Source: a bacterium
GTDB lineage: Bacteria; Electryoneota; Electryoneia; Electryoneales; Electryoneaceae
NCBI GenBank assembly: GCA_020444265.1
Contig: JAHLLH010000006.1
Coordinates: 124,001 to 188,000 of the forward strand
Direction of reading: 5' to 3'
DNA length: 64,000 bases
Of the stretch, positions 16,713 to 25,883 are shown piece after piece. Positions within the stretch are counted from its first letter, which is position 1; each line of letters begins with the position of its first letter. The notes beneath the pieces were generated by a model that was not told the origin of the DNA, made no database searches, and was given only the letters and a program-made list of their open reading frames with translations. A program made the translations under genes and the position numbers.

Positions 16713-16853
16713 TGCTGAGTTGGCTCGAGCTCACGTCCGAATGATGAATGTTCGGACGCATGCTTGACAGGAGAGAGCCGTTCTCGTACCATTTCCAGGG
16801 TAGCTTGCCCCAAACACGACGATCAACACGCCTATGCGGGCGGGAGCTAAAGT

Positions 16854-17735
16854 ATGGCAGGGCCGGATTTCCTTGCCGACAAAAGCAGCGAACCATTTGA
16901 TCTGCAGCCGGCAACCGATTACTCCCTGGCAACCCTGGCAGAAATCTTCACCGGGGTTTACTCGGACTACTTCTTCCCGGTCAAGATGGACGCGGAAACC
17001 CTCTCCTGGATTATCTGCACCCAGTCGATTGACCTCGCTGCAAGCCGTGTCGCCAGCATCGGCACGATCCATGCTGGCGTCATTTTCATCTCGACTCGCG
17101 GCCTGAGCCAGCGTGTCGCAGCGATGGGAGTGCTTCCAGATCATCGTGGCCAGGGTCTAGGAAGGCGGCTGATCCGTCACAGCATTGAGAATGCTCGCGC
17201 CAATGGATTTCGACGCATGGTGCTCGAGGTGATTGACGAGAACGCGAAAGCGCTCACTCTCTATCGTGCGATGGGTTTCGAAATTACAAGACGTCTCGTC
17301 GGCTACGAGCGCCTCGCGGACGATAAAGTCTATCCAGACATTGAAAAACTTGAAGAACTCGACCCGCGTGATGTTGCGAAAGCGATCGTGCATGATGGCA
17401 CCCCCGGCCTGCCCTGGCAGAGGACGGCGGATGGCTTCTATGCCATTCAGCCCCCCTCACGTGCCTTTACCATCCCGAACCGTGCCTTTGCCATCATCAG
17501 CCACCTTACCGACAAACAGGCGCACATCGAAGCGATTCTGGTTCCCCGTGCACGAAGGCGCCAAGGCTGGGGCACCAGGATGCTGCACAGCCTTTTTGCC
17601 ACCTACCCGGGCCGTACCTGGTGGGTCACCGCAACTGTACCCGAGGATCTGGCGCCCGACTTCTTCCTGAACAACGGTTTCAAGAAGGGTGCGCTCCGTC
17701 AGTACGAAATGGTACTGAATCTGGAAAGAAACTGA
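16854..17735 (+). CDS. Protein with two GNAT acetyltransferase domains
   Basis: 293 residues. The N-terminal GNAT domain (~20-155) has a full acetyl-CoA-binding motif A, VLPDHRGQGLGRRLI, followed by N-x-x-A-L-x-L-Y-R-x-M-G-F. The C-terminal domain (~160-290) is a second, degenerate GNAT unit with VPRARRRQGWGTRML and a closing NNGFKKGALRQYEMVL. The N-terminal half is therefore the likely catalyst. The substrate is unknown. It is the only gene in its transcript as far as can be seen; DUF2892 follows 105 bases later. Confidence 0.83.
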   Translation: MAGPDFLADKSSEPFDLQPATDYSLATLAEIFTGVYSDYFFPVKMDAETLSWIICTQSIDLAASRVASIGTIHAGVIFISTRGLSQRVAAMGVLPDHRGQGLGRRLIRHSIENARANGFRRMVLEVIDENAKALTLYRAMGFEITRRLVGYERLADDKVYPDIEKLEELDPRDVAKAIVHDGTPGLPWQRTADGFYAIQPPSRAFTIPNRAFAIISHLTDKQAHIEAILVPRARRRQGWGTRMLHSLFATYPGRTWWVTATVPEDLAPDFFLNNGFKKGALRQYEMVLNLERN

Positions 17736-17840
17736 TCTCTTCGGAGAGTGAGCTCTGGTGACTCTCCGGCGGGTAACACCCTTTGGGCCATGTCTGCATC
17801 CAACAGGGTGAACCGATGACAAACCCTTTGGGAGGGCAGC

Positions 17841-18035
17841 ATGAATACAAACGTCGGACCTGTTGACAGGACCATTCGCATCATTCTCGGCCTGGTGATA
17901 GCAGCAGTGGGGATCTACTACCAGAGCTGGTGGGGATTGGTTGCGATTGTTCCGCTCTTTACCGCCTTTGTGAAGTGGTGCCCACTCTACCTGCCGTTCG
18001 GTCTGAGTACCTGTAGAACGAAGATGGAATCCTAA
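17841..18035 (+). CDS. DUF2892 (YgaP transmembrane domain-like) small membrane protein
   Basis: 64 residues with the classic start MNTNVGPVDRTIRIILG, two membrane helices (about 13-30 and 32-48), and a CP-x8-L-S-T-C segment, as in the inner-membrane domain of YgaP. GGGAGG sits 9 bases upstream of ATG. Family members are often next to rhodanese or sulfur-relay genes; none is near here. A terminator follows. Confidence 0.87.
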   Translation: MNTNVGPVDRTIRIILGLVIAAVGIYYQSWWGLVAIVPLFTAFVKWCPLYLPFGLSTCRTKMES

Positions 18036-18064
18036 GCCATCGGCTCTTTTTTCTTCTGGCACAC

Positions 18065-18091
18065 AGCCCCGGCCCCGCTGGGGCTGTTTTC
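18065..18091 (+). terminator. Terminator after DUF2892
   Basis: CAGCCCC / GGGGCTG stem with a GC-rich loop, followed by TTTTCT, 30 bases after the stop codon. Confidence 0.8.
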
Positions 18092-18154
18092 TGTTACCCA
18101 TCCATCATTCTTATCGTCCTACATTGTAGACCCCGGTACTAAAGGACGATCTTC

Positions 18155-18859
18155 ATGAGTGTTTCCTGGATTGAAGTAAATGAGTTAAAGCGTCATTATC
18201 AGCGCGGACCCCAGACAGTACGCGCTCTCGATGGTGTCAGTTTCGAAATTGATCGCGGTGAGCTTGTGGCAGTGGTGGGCAGCTCCGGCTCCGGCAAATC
18301 AACCCTGCTGAACCTTCTCGCCGGGTTGGACACCCCCACCTCAGGGAGCATACGAGTTGGGGAACGTTTCCTTGAAAAGCTCACTCGCCGCGAGTTGGCA
18401 CTCTATCGCGCCCATGCTCATGGCATGGTCTTCCAATCCTTTCACCTGATCAACCATCGCTCAGCCTTGCAGAATGTCGAGCTGGCCCTCTACTTCTCCG
18501 ACCTTCCGGCACGAGAGCGAAAACACCGTGCCACAGCGATGCTGGAACGGCTTGGTCTCGGGGACCGTCTCGACCATCGTCCCGGCGACCTCTCTGGCGG
18601 CGAGCAACAGCGTGTCGCCATCGCACGGGCCCTTGTAAAAGAACCTGAAATCCTCTTCGCTGATGAGCCGACCGGCAACCTGGACCACGATAACGCAGGC
18701 CAGATTGCATCGTTGCTACAGGAACTCAACCGGGGTGGCTTGACCATTCTGCTGGTTACTCATGACCGCGAGTTGGCGGAACGAGTTGGGCAACGGTCCA
18801 TACGGCTGGTTTACGGCAAGGTCGAAAGCATCACCTCCGCCGGGGAGGTGACAGCATGA
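18155..18859 (+). CDS. MacB/LolD-type ABC transporter ATPase
   Basis: 234 residues. Walker [10 protein letters not shown] (42-50), Q-loop MVFQSFHL (~91-98), signature LSGGE (146-150), Walker B ILFADEP (166-172) and the H-loop in LVTHDRE are all present, so it should hydrolyse ATP. The best relatives are the LolD/MacB/FtsE group that power FtsX-like permeases acting on envelope substrates. Its stop overlaps the start of the permease gene by four bases (ATGA), so the pair forms one transporter. AAAGGAC precedes the ATG. Confidence 0.92.
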   Translation: MSVSWIEVNELKRHYQRGPQTVRALDGVSFEIDRGELVAVVGSSGSGKSTLLNLLAGLDTPTSGSIRVGERFLEKLTRRELALYRAHAHGMVFQSFHLINHRSALQNVELALYFSDLPARERKHRATAMLERLGLGDRLDHRPGDLSGGEQQRVAIARALVKEPEILFADEPTGNLDHDNAGQIASLLQELNRGGLTILLVTHDRELAERVGQRSIRLVYGKVESITSAGEVTA

Positions 18860-20316
18860 CAACACGTGAAATCATCGCCCTTTCGGCGGGTAACCTCTGG
18901 CGTCAGAAGCTACGCGCTTCGCTCACCATCGCCGGCGTGATCATCGCCATCGGATCCTTTGTAGCCATGCTTTCTTTCGGCATCGGCATGCAGAAACGTA
19001 TCTCAGAGGAATTTGAAAACCTCGGCCTCTTCACCACGATGCAAGTCTTTCCGGCAAGGGAAGGAGAAGAGGGCGACAGCCTGACACGGCCCTTACTCAA
19101 TGACGAGGGTGTCGAACGGCTTAGCACTCTTCCCGGGGTCCGTCTCGCCTACCCGATGTCCAGCTTTGATGTCGAGGTGACATACGGTGATACCAGCTTC
19201 AACAGCGAAGTGCTACCCCTGCCCTCCTCTGCTTTCTCGATGAAGTATTTCACATCGGAGCTGACCGGCGAAACCTATCCCGATGACAGCAGCCATCATG
19301 CAGTAGTCACCCATGACCTGCTGGATATTCTGGGGATGGAAGAGCCTGAAGAACTGCTGGGCGACACCCTTGTCCTGCAAACACGCCCGGCTGACCTGGA
19401 CAGTGCGATTGCTCGTGTGATTGTCGGCTTTGGCAACCCCATCCAGCGGATTGGCGAGCTCTACCTTGATTCCCTGCAAACCCCCGGTTATGTGCGTGAC
19501 CTCGCACGCCGTGAGATGCAACTTGGCTTGCAGCGTTTTGTCAATGGCTACTTCAACGCTCGCCCCACCCTGACCGATACTATCATTGTCAGTGGGGTTA
19601 CCGAGAGCGCGCAACGAGGCCACCTCCTACTCGCCCCCATCCTGGTCAGCCCGGCCATCTCGGACCGGCTCGACCGTGGTAGCATTGAGGACGACCCGGT
19701 CGCACTCCTGCAGGCGCTGCGTGGCGGCACCTTTTTCTCGGAGGAACAAGAAGCACGTGATGGGGAGTATTCCCGCGCCACGCTCAACCTTGATCCTGCC
19801 TACGATCCGGTCGCGATTAAAGATTCAGTCGAAGCAGTCGGCTACCGTGCTCTGAGCTACGTCGAAGAATTTAACGAGATGCGGAAATTTTTCCTGATCT
19901 TTGATTCCGGCCTCGGGATCATCGGCCTGATTGCCCTGATTGTCGCCTCGTTAGGGATTGTAAATACGATGATCATGTCGATCCTGGAACGGACCGAGGA
20001 GATCGGGGTGCTGAAGAGTTTAGGGGCGGACGATAGCGACATCCACCGTCTCTTCCTCGTCGAATCCGGGATCATTGGGGTGATCGGCGCCGCATTCGGT
20101 ATTGTGCTCGGGTGGGTGGTGACTCGCATTGCCTCCCTGGTCGCCCAGCAGATCATGAGACAGAACGACATGCCCGTCCTCGACATTTTCCACATCCCCT
20201 GGTGGCTGATTCTTTTCTCCATCGCCTTTGGCCTGCTGGTCAGCCTGCTGGCGGGTTTGTATCCTGCGGCTCGGGCAGCACGTGTCGATCCGGTGAAAGC
20301 ACTGCGAGGAGAGTGA
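18856..20316 (+). CDS. MacB-type ABC transporter permease
   Basis: 486 residues. One N-terminal membrane helix (~20-45), a periplasmic MacB_PCD domain (~50-340), then three membrane helices in the FtsX domain (~355-480) with LERTEEIGVLKSLGADDSDI and the closing PAARAARVDPVKALRGE. Unlike the ~800-residue permeases elsewhere in the window it has a single FtsX unit and its own ATPase just upstream. It is likely an exporter or lipoprotein-handling system; the substrate is unknown. Confidence 0.9.
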   Translation: MTTREIIALSAGNLWRQKLRASLTIAGVIIAIGSFVAMLSFGIGMQKRISEEFENLGLFTTMQVFPAREGEEGDSLTRPLLNDEGVERLSTLPGVRLAYPMSSFDVEVTYGDTSFNSEVLPLPSSAFSMKYFTSELTGETYPDDSSHHAVVTHDLLDILGMEEPEELLGDTLVLQTRPADLDSAIARVIVGFGNPIQRIGELYLDSLQTPGYVRDLARREMQLGLQRFVNGYFNARPTLTDTIIVSGVTESAQRGHLLLAPILVSPAISDRLDRGSIEDDPVALLQALRGGTFFSEEQEARDGEYSRATLNLDPAYDPVAIKDSVEAVGYRALSYVEEFNEMRKFFLIFDSGLGIIGLIALIVASLGIVNTMIMSILERTEEIGVLKSLGADDSDIHRLFLVESGIIGVIGAAFGIVLGWVVTRIASLVAQQIMRQNDMPVLDIFHIPWWLILFSIAFGLLVSLLAGLYPAARAARVDPVKALRGE

Positions 20317-20325
20317 AACGGAAGA

Positions 20326-20464
20326 GGTGTCGCTGCGCGGAGCAAAGCGGCGAAGCAGTCTCATAAAACTCCCTTGGTCTTAACTGCGCGTGAGGCTCGC
20401 AGGGATATCAAGTGAGGGATTCGAGGTTGCTTCACCCGCGTACGCTGGGTTCGCAATGACACCC
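20326..20464. repeat. ~139-bp repeat, copy 1, with GGTGTCGCTG / CGCAATGACACC ends
   Basis: The left end GGTGTCGCTGCG and right end CGCAATGACACC are imperfect inverted repeats. The interior has GCGAAGCAGTCTC on the left and GAGGTTGCTTC on the right, which are also inverted. A second copy lies at 56354-56480. It resembles the widespread TGTCATTGCGAGGAGCGAAGCGACG-type short palindromic repeats and is non-coding, probably a MITE-like or REP-like element. Confidence 0.78.
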
Positions 20465-20567
20465 AGTCGGGGGGAACGGGGATAACAAGGCTCCGGCACC
20501 AGAGCCTCGCCGATTCAAACGAATAAATCCGGACGATTCACCCTACCCTGAACCGTATACTACCCTC

Positions 20568-22004
20568 ATGAAGCTGAGTCGCGAAAAGATGCTGGCACGT
20601 GCCCTCGCACGGGATGCCCGGTATGATGGGGCCTTCATTACAGGTGTCCTTTCCACCGGAATCTACTGTCTCCCTTCCTGCCCCGCACGCAATCCAAAGG
20701 CGCAAAACATCCGCTTTTTCGAGGGTGAGGCCGAGGCACGCGAGGCGGGCTTGCGTCCCTGCAAACGTTGCCGTCCAGATCTCTTCTACCGCAGGATCAA
20801 CCCGGATGAGACCCTGGCCCAGGACCTCGCTGAGCTGGTCCGTCGTGATCCAGCGGCCTTCACCGACACCCGCGCCCTCGCGAAAACCTCCGGGGTGGGG
20901 AACACCAAGCTCAACGAGCTTTTCCGTACGCACTACCACACGACCCCGTCGGCCTATCTGCAACGATCCCGTGCTTTCCTCGCCCTCCGCTTCCTGTTAG
21001 AGGGGGAGACGGTCACCGAGGCAGCGTTTCGTGCCGGGCATGGCAGCTTGTCCACCTTCCATGCTAACCTGCGTAAGTGGACCGCGTTGAATGCGAAAGA
21101 AGCGAAACGGCTGCGTGAGGGGAAACCCTTCGAGTTGAGCTACCCACCCGGTTTCCGTGTCGACCTGCTGTTGCGTCAACACTCCTGGGATGGTATCGGT
21201 CCAGATCAGAAACGTGATGGCAACCAGATCATCCGTGCACTGAATTTTCCCGATGGCCCGGTCACGCTGCGCTTCTCCATTGAGGAGAAAGGGGTGACCG
21301 TGCTGGTGGAAAGCGACAAGCGATTGACAATCACCCAATGTCTCGGGATCCATAAAGCGCTGATCTCGCTGCTGGGCCTGCGTGGCGATCCACACAGCTT
21401 CGAGAGACGAATGGCTGAAGAGAGTGATCACCAACGGCTGATAGGTAGCAGGACCGGATTGCGCATTAGCGGCACAGCTTCCTTCTTCGAAGGAATTGTC
21501 TGGGTGATCGTCGGGCAGGCGGTGACCCTGGCCGTTGCCCACACCATGCGCAGCCGTCTCATCGAAAAAACAGCCATCCCAGCACCAGGCGGCCTGCAGG
21601 CGCACCCCCTGCCAGAGGATGTCATCAAGCTGGATGAATCGGAACTGACCGGAATGGGATTATCGCGTGCCAAGGCACAAACCCTGTTGCGGATCGCGGG
21701 CATGATGGATCGAGGTGAACTCGATCCAGACCAGCTTGCCCATGATCCCGCCGGGAAACTGGAACGTACCCTGACCAACATCCCCGGCCTTGGTCCCTGG
21801 TCGGTGAACTACCTGATGATGCGCTGGTTTGGCCTCGCTGATTGTGTACCTGTTGGAGACTCGGGTCTGGCTGCTGCCTTGCAGAACTATTACCATCTCG
21901 AGAAACGTCCGACGAAGAAGCAGACATTGGAGCTGATGGAAGCTTTTTCCCCCTACCGCAGCTTGGCGACCTTTCACCTTTGGATGACCCTTGGAGATGG
22001 ATAA
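20568..22004 (+). CDS. alkA: Ada-AlkA fusion: methyl-sensing regulator and 3-methyladenine DNA glycosylase
   Basis: 478 residues in three parts. Residues 1-75 are the Ada zinc/methyl-acceptor domain with C34, C38, C65 and C68 (YCLPSCPAR, RPCKRCRP), matching the four ligands of E. coli Ada. Residues ~80-185 are an AraC-type HTH (two helix pairs, LQRSRAFLALRFLL). Residues ~195-478 are AlkA: an N-terminal beta domain, then the HhH-GPD glycosylase with IPGLGPWSVNYLMMRW and the catalytic-aspartate segment VPVGDSGL. It should excise alkylated bases and sense methyl phosphotriesters to induce its own operon. Its stop overlaps the ogt start by one base. Confidence 0.92.
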   Translation: MKLSREKMLARALARDARYDGAFITGVLSTGIYCLPSCPARNPKAQNIRFFEGEAEAREAGLRPCKRCRPDLFYRRINPDETLAQDLAELVRRDPAAFTDTRALAKTSGVGNTKLNELFRTHYHTTPSAYLQRSRAFLALRFLLEGETVTEAAFRAGHGSLSTFHANLRKWTALNAKEAKRLREGKPFELSYPPGFRVDLLLRQHSWDGIGPDQKRDGNQIIRALNFPDGPVTLRFSIEEKGVTVLVESDKRLTITQCLGIHKALISLLGLRGDPHSFERRMAEESDHQRLIGSRTGLRISGTASFFEGIVWVIVGQAVTLAVAHTMRSRLIEKTAIPAPGGLQAHPLPEDVIKLDESELTGMGLSRAKAQTLLRIAGMMDRGELDPDQLAHDPAGKLERTLTNIPGLGPWSVNYLMMRWFGLADCVPVGDSGLAAALQNYYHLEKRPTKKQTLELMEAFSPYRSLATFHLWMTLGDG

Positions 22005-22549
22005 TGAATTCCGAATCCTGTGTGATAAACAGTAAAATCGGCCCACTGCGGGTGGTCGTTGAGTGGCCCGGGGTCCTGAAGCGGATTGATTTCCTGCCAG
22101 AGGAGACGGATGAGCCCTTCGCCGAAGGAGATGGTATTCCGGAGCTTTGTCGTCCAACGGTCGCCCAACTCAACGACTACTTCGAGGGGAAACGAACCAG
22201 CTTTGACCTCGAACTTGACCCGGAGGGGACTGAGTTTCAACGGACTGTCTGGGCCGAACTGGAACGCATTCCACATGGCGAGGTGATCAGCTATGGAGAG
22301 CAGGCGAAACGGATGAAACGTGCCGCTTCCTCCAGCCGTGCGGTGGGGCATGCGAACGGTTCCAACCCTATTCCGATTGTCATTCCCTGCCATCGCGTGG
22401 TCGCAGCGGACGGCAAGCTGACCGGTTTTGCTGGGGGCCTGTGGCGCAAGGTGATCCTGCTCGAGCACGAGGGGCATGAAGTGGTCAAGGAAAGGCTCGT
22501 GCGACCCACCTGGGAGACCCAGGGAGCTCTATCCCTTGGGGAAGAGTAG
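22004..22549 (+). CDS. ogt: Methylated-DNA-protein cysteine methyltransferase
   Basis: Start at ATG 22004, overlapping the alkA stop (taATG), giving 181 residues. The active-site motif IPCHRV places the methyl-accepting C129, with the preceding R-A-V-G-x-A-N-G-x-N-P DNA-binding helix-turn-helix and the closing GFAGGLWRK. It transfers the methyl group from O6-methylguanine to itself in a suicide reaction. Coupling with the Ada-AlkA gene makes a compact adaptive-response operon in which the Ogt domain of Ada is supplied as a separate protein. Confidence 0.93.
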   Translation: MNSESCVINSKIGPLRVVVEWPGVLKRIDFLPEETDEPFAEGDGIPELCRPTVAQLNDYFEGKRTSFDLELDPEGTEFQRTVWAELERIPHGEVISYGEQAKRMKRAASSSRAVGHANGSNPIPIVIPCHRVVAADGKLTGFAGGLWRKVILLEHEGHEVVKERLVRPTWETQGALSLGEE

Positions 22550-22556
22550 CCTGTGG

Positions 22557-22574
22557 GTGGAGGCATGCCTCCAC
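22557..22574. repeat. Perfect 18-bp palindrome after ogt
   Basis: GTGGAGGCATGCCTCCAC is its own reverse complement, 8 bases after the ogt stop. No T-run follows. It could be an operator or a stem acting as mRNA end protection. Confidence 0.4.
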
Positions 22575-22748
22575 GGGGATAGGACACCGTTCCCCTGACA
22601 TTTCTACTCGAACGCTGTTGCTCCGTCAATCCACGCCCTTGATATTATCCCATTGATATTCAAAACACCCTCCATGGTGCATTCCCGCACGTCCTGCCTG
22701 AACGATTCCTTTGCAGCATGGAGCAGAACCGTAGCAGGAGGTAGAACC

Positions 22749-25016
22749 ATGCAGTCCAGGTCCTGGGCCAGCATTCTGGTAATTGTCTTGTGTGCGTTGG
22801 TTTTGGCAGGTTCAAATGATGCGTTCGCCAAAAAACCACCGCCCCCACCTGAACCGGAAACCGTCTTCAGCGTTCCCACTAAAAAGAAACTTGAACGGGT
22901 TCACCTGCTCGGTGACGAGGGGGAGCTTGTTTTCATGCAGTACTACGACCAGCTGTATGCCTATGACGGCAACAGCGGGGAAAAGCTCTGGGATACTGAA
23001 ATCCCCAAGTACGAAGACACCGGCCTTGACTTGATCTGGAATGAGGAACTTTTCATTACCACCGTCAAGAAGGGGATGATCTGCTACAACCTGCGCAACG
23101 GCGAGGTGCTCTGGCAGACCGAAACCGAGCTTCGGATGAAAGACTTTCTCGAGGCTTTTTCCTTCCGTGCTGCCTTTGTCCTCCGCTTCGAAGAGAAGTT
23201 GATGAGCTTCTATCCCCAGACCGGCGAACTACTCTGGGAAGCGGAAGAGCTTTTTTATCCGAGTCGTGAACTGGACGATGCCGGCTACCCGGTTGTCTAC
23301 GGCTTTGATCGCGAATTTGGTGGACGTCTGCTTCTGCTGGAGGACCTCGCAGCTTACATCTACGATGCTGCCAACGGTGACCTGATTACCTCCATCGCGG
23401 TTGAATTCACCGACGAGAACCCGGAACCGATCCTCACTCTCGAGGAGAATGGGGTCATCATCTGCTACAGCGAAGGGACAACGGCCCTCGACCTGAAGGA
23501 TGGTGGCGTTCGTTGGAAACTTGCTGATGAAGTTGACCCGAAACGCCCCTACATCACCTTCGAAAATTCGGATGGTGACCACTTCGCTGCATTCGGTTTC
23601 AAATATTCCTTCGCGACAGTCAACCTGGATGATGGCGAACTGCTTTGGGACACCAACTTCACCTTCGCGGTGCGTCCTCAGCATGTCAGCATGATCAACG
23701 ACACCACCCTGTTCGCCACCGGCATTCGCAAAAGCCTCGACAATCTTCCCGGTTATGAAGATGGTGGATCAACCATTCTCGCCTCAGCTTTTGACATGCG
23801 CAGTGGGGAGATGCTCTACGAACCGGTCAACCTGGTCTATACACGGATGGCCTCGGTCGATGTGCACGGGATCGTTAACGAGTACGCCGGTTGCATTGGA
23901 CCGTTTGAACAGGATGGGGATGTACTCTTTTATGTCTTTGCCGACGATGCAAAAAGCTTCAACGATCCCGAGCTGAAGCAGGAAGGCGGCGAAGGTCTGG
24001 TTCGCTTGGACCCGATGACAGGTGAAGTGAAGTGGCGCAACGATTACGTCCTTTACGACATCTGGAACAAGCAAATGGACCGTGCCGGGTTTGATTTCCA
24101 GAGTGTCAATGAGTACGTCGAATCAGGCTTCATTCCTCAGCCCGTCTTTGACGATACATCGGCCTACATCTCCACCGGTGAAGGGATGGCCAAGCTGAGC
24201 CTCGCAACCGGAGACACCCTCTGGACTCACTCCGAATACGATCTGGTACAGAAAATGACGCTCGACGGGGATCGTCTCTTCGGCCCCATCGGCTTCTCGC
24301 ACTGGGATTTCATCCCCGATGGAAATAAAGGGAAGGCCGAAGATGCTATCTATCAGACCAAGCGCGGTGGCTATTTTGTTCTGAATGCTACCACAGGCGA
24401 ACAGGTCTATTCCGAAGAGTCACGGAAGAATCCAACCACCCTCTTCCTCGAGCACTATGATCCCGAAAGCAAGCTGGTTTACCTCAGCGATGGCGAAACG
24501 CTGCAGGCGCTGAGTGTTGTAGACAGCAACATGGTCTGGACGCGGAATATCCGAAAGGATAAAGATTTCCGGATGGATGAAATCACGGGGAAAGATGGTG
24601 TGGTCTTCGTCCTCTCCGGAGTGGAAGCCAACTCAACCCTCGACTATACCTCCTGGCGGACGGTCGAAACCCCCTTCTACGATGTCGATATGAAGCAGGG
24701 AATCTTCCCGCAGGAGGATGGTACCTTCCTCGTCGTCTCGACTCGTGCATTCGGCAAGCTGAACGGAGATGGATCCGTCCTCTGGAGAACCGCATGGAAG
24801 TGGGAATCGAAAAATGTCGACCTTGGCCCGACCATCCTGCCGGCCGGCATGCTCTTCAAGGTGAAAAACTACCTTCGTCTTGTCTCGCTGGAAGACGGAT
24901 CGACCCTCTGGCAAACCCGCTTTAAAACATCAGGCGATGTTGACATCAAGTTCACGCCGAACAAAGAGAAGGTGTTCCTGATTGACAAGAAGCAGATTGT
25001 CTGCATCAGGCTATAA
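22749..25016 (+). CDS. Secreted PQQ-like beta-propeller protein
   Basis: Start at ATG 22749 with AGGAGG at 22737-22742; the longer upstream frame has no ribosome site. 755 residues: a signal peptide of about 27 residues (ending NDAFA), a proline-rich linker (KKPPPPPEPE), then repeated blades with the pattern [ALD..G...W], for example LYAYDGNSGEKLWDTEI, NLRNGEVLWQTE, NLDDGELLWDTN, DPMTGEVKWRND and SLEDGSTLWQT. This is the PQQ_2/pyrrolo-quinoline-quinone-like propeller fold of periplasmic scaffolds (BamB-like) rather than an enzyme; no catalytic residues are evident. Monocistronic, ended by a strong terminator. Confidence 0.85.
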   Translation: MQSRSWASILVIVLCALVLAGSNDAFAKKPPPPPEPETVFSVPTKKKLERVHLLGDEGELVFMQYYDQLYAYDGNSGEKLWDTEIPKYEDTGLDLIWNEELFITTVKKGMICYNLRNGEVLWQTETELRMKDFLEAFSFRAAFVLRFEEKLMSFYPQTGELLWEAEELFYPSRELDDAGYPVVYGFDREFGGRLLLLEDLAAYIYDAANGDLITSIAVEFTDENPEPILTLEENGVIICYSEGTTALDLKDGGVRWKLADEVDPKRPYITFENSDGDHFAAFGFKYSFATVNLDDGELLWDTNFTFAVRPQHVSMINDTTLFATGIRKSLDNLPGYEDGGSTILASAFDMRSGEMLYEPVNLVYTRMASVDVHGIVNEYAGCIGPFEQDGDVLFYVFADDAKSFNDPELKQEGGEGLVRLDPMTGEVKWRNDYVLYDIWNKQMDRAGFDFQSVNEYVESGFIPQPVFDDTSAYISTGEGMAKLSLATGDTLWTHSEYDLVQKMTLDGDRLFGPIGFSHWDFIPDGNKGKAEDAIYQTKRGGYFVLNATTGEQVYSEESRKNPTTLFLEHYDPESKLVYLSDGETLQALSVVDSNMVWTRNIRKDKDFRMDEITGKDGVVFVLSGVEANSTLDYTSWRTVETPFYDVDMKQGIFPQEDGTFLVVSTRAFGKLNGDGSVLWRTAWKWESKNVDLGPTILPAGMLFKVKNYLRLVSLEDGSTLWQTRFKTSGDVDIKFTPNKEKVFLIDKKQIVCIRL

Positions 25017-25034
25017 TCGTAAACGGATTTTCGA

Positions 25035-25067
25035 AAAAGGGGAGGAGCCACAAGCTCCTCCCCTTTT
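25035..25067 (+). terminator. Strong terminator before the peroxiredoxin gene
   Basis: A 14-bp perfect stem: AAAAGGGGAGGAGC (25035-25048), CACAA loop, GCTCCTCCCCTTTT (25054-25067), followed by GTTTG. Confidence 0.9.
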
Positions 25068-25146
25068 GTTTGTGTAATCTGTGAGTCTGCCGTATCTTTT
25101 TAGACCCCCCAGCTGTGCATTTTCCCATCCAATAGGAGGTCTTGCA

Positions 25147-25860
25147 ATGTCGCAGGACAAAGAAGGTTGCGTCTCCTCCGCTGGCGGCCCGCTGGTCGAC
25201 CAGCCGACGGAAGACCAGCCGATTGCAGCCTCGCCAACGAAAAAGGAGCCTGCTATGACCGCACGTGTAGGGCATCCCGCTCCAGATTTTGAAGCGACGG
25301 CGCTTCACAATGGAGCATTCAAAAACATCCGGTTGAGCGAGTATCTCGGTCAGTGGGTCGTACTCTGCTTCTATCCGGGCGATTTCACCTTCGTTTGACC
25401 GACTGAATTGACAGCGGTCGCTGTCAAATACGACGAAATCAAAGCCCTCGGTTGCGAAGTCCTCTCCGTAAGCACCGACAGTCGTTTCACCCACAAAATC
25501 TGGCAGAATGAAGAGCTCGGCAAGATGGTTGAGGGTGGTGTTCCCTACCCGATGCTATCCGATGCCGGCGGCGCCATCGGCTCCATTTACGGGGTCTATG
25601 AACCCGCTGCAGGTGTGAATATCCGTGGTAGGTTCCTCATCGACCCAGAGGGTGTCATCCGTGCGATGGAAGTAATGACACCTGAAGTAGGGCGAAATGT
25701 TGCTGAGCTGATCCGCCAGGTGCAGGCGTTCCAGCATGTGGAAAAAACCGGCGAGGTTACACCGGCAGGTTGGACACCCGGCAAGAAAACCCTCACGCCG
25801 GGATTCGATCTAGCGGGCGAAGTGTGGAAGGTCTGGAAACCGGAAGAGGCATTTAAATAG
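25147..25860 (+). CDS. Selenocysteine-containing peroxiredoxin (AhpC/TSA family)
   Basis: One 237-residue protein read through an in-frame TGA (25396-25398) as selenocysteine. AGGAGGT at 25134-25140 positions ATG 25147; an in-frame ATG at 25255 with its own AAGGAG is an alternative that would drop a 36-residue N-terminal extension. The active-site loop is [16 protein letters not shown]: the P-x3-T-x2-C motif is complete except that the peroxidatic Cys (residue 84) is TGA. The frame continues for 153 family-typical residues ([35 protein letters not shown]). The usual resolving-Cys segment V-C-P-A is V-T-P-A here, so it would act as a 1-Sec enzyme or resolve with another thiol. It should reduce peroxides, cytoplasmic. 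Terminators on both sides make it a single-gene unit. Confidence 0.9.
25396..25427 (+). promoter_or_regulatory. Bacterial SECIS element downstream of the UGA
   Basis: After TGA (25396-25398) a perfect 8-bp stem TTGACAGC (25408-25415) / GCTGTCAA (25420-25427) closes a 4-base loop GGTC (25416-25419). The loop begins with G and lies 17 bases after the UGA, matching the known bacterial SECIS rules (small loop with a G among its first two bases, at a distance of about 16-37 bases), and the loop resembles the GGUC core of E. coli fdhF. It would bind SelB to recode the UGA. Confidence 0.85.
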
Positions 25861-25883
25861 AGTCTATCTCTGTTCTAGCTGGC

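Noticed and set aside
17736-17840. Riboswitch upstream of the DUF2892 gene
   Set aside because: There are repeated ACCCTTTGGG blocks and a CGGAGAGT/ACTCTCCGG stem, but no known riboswitch core.
25408-25860. Separate peroxiredoxin C-terminal gene
   Set aside because: It would lack the active site and a start signal; reading through the TGA gives a complete enzyme with a SECIS.
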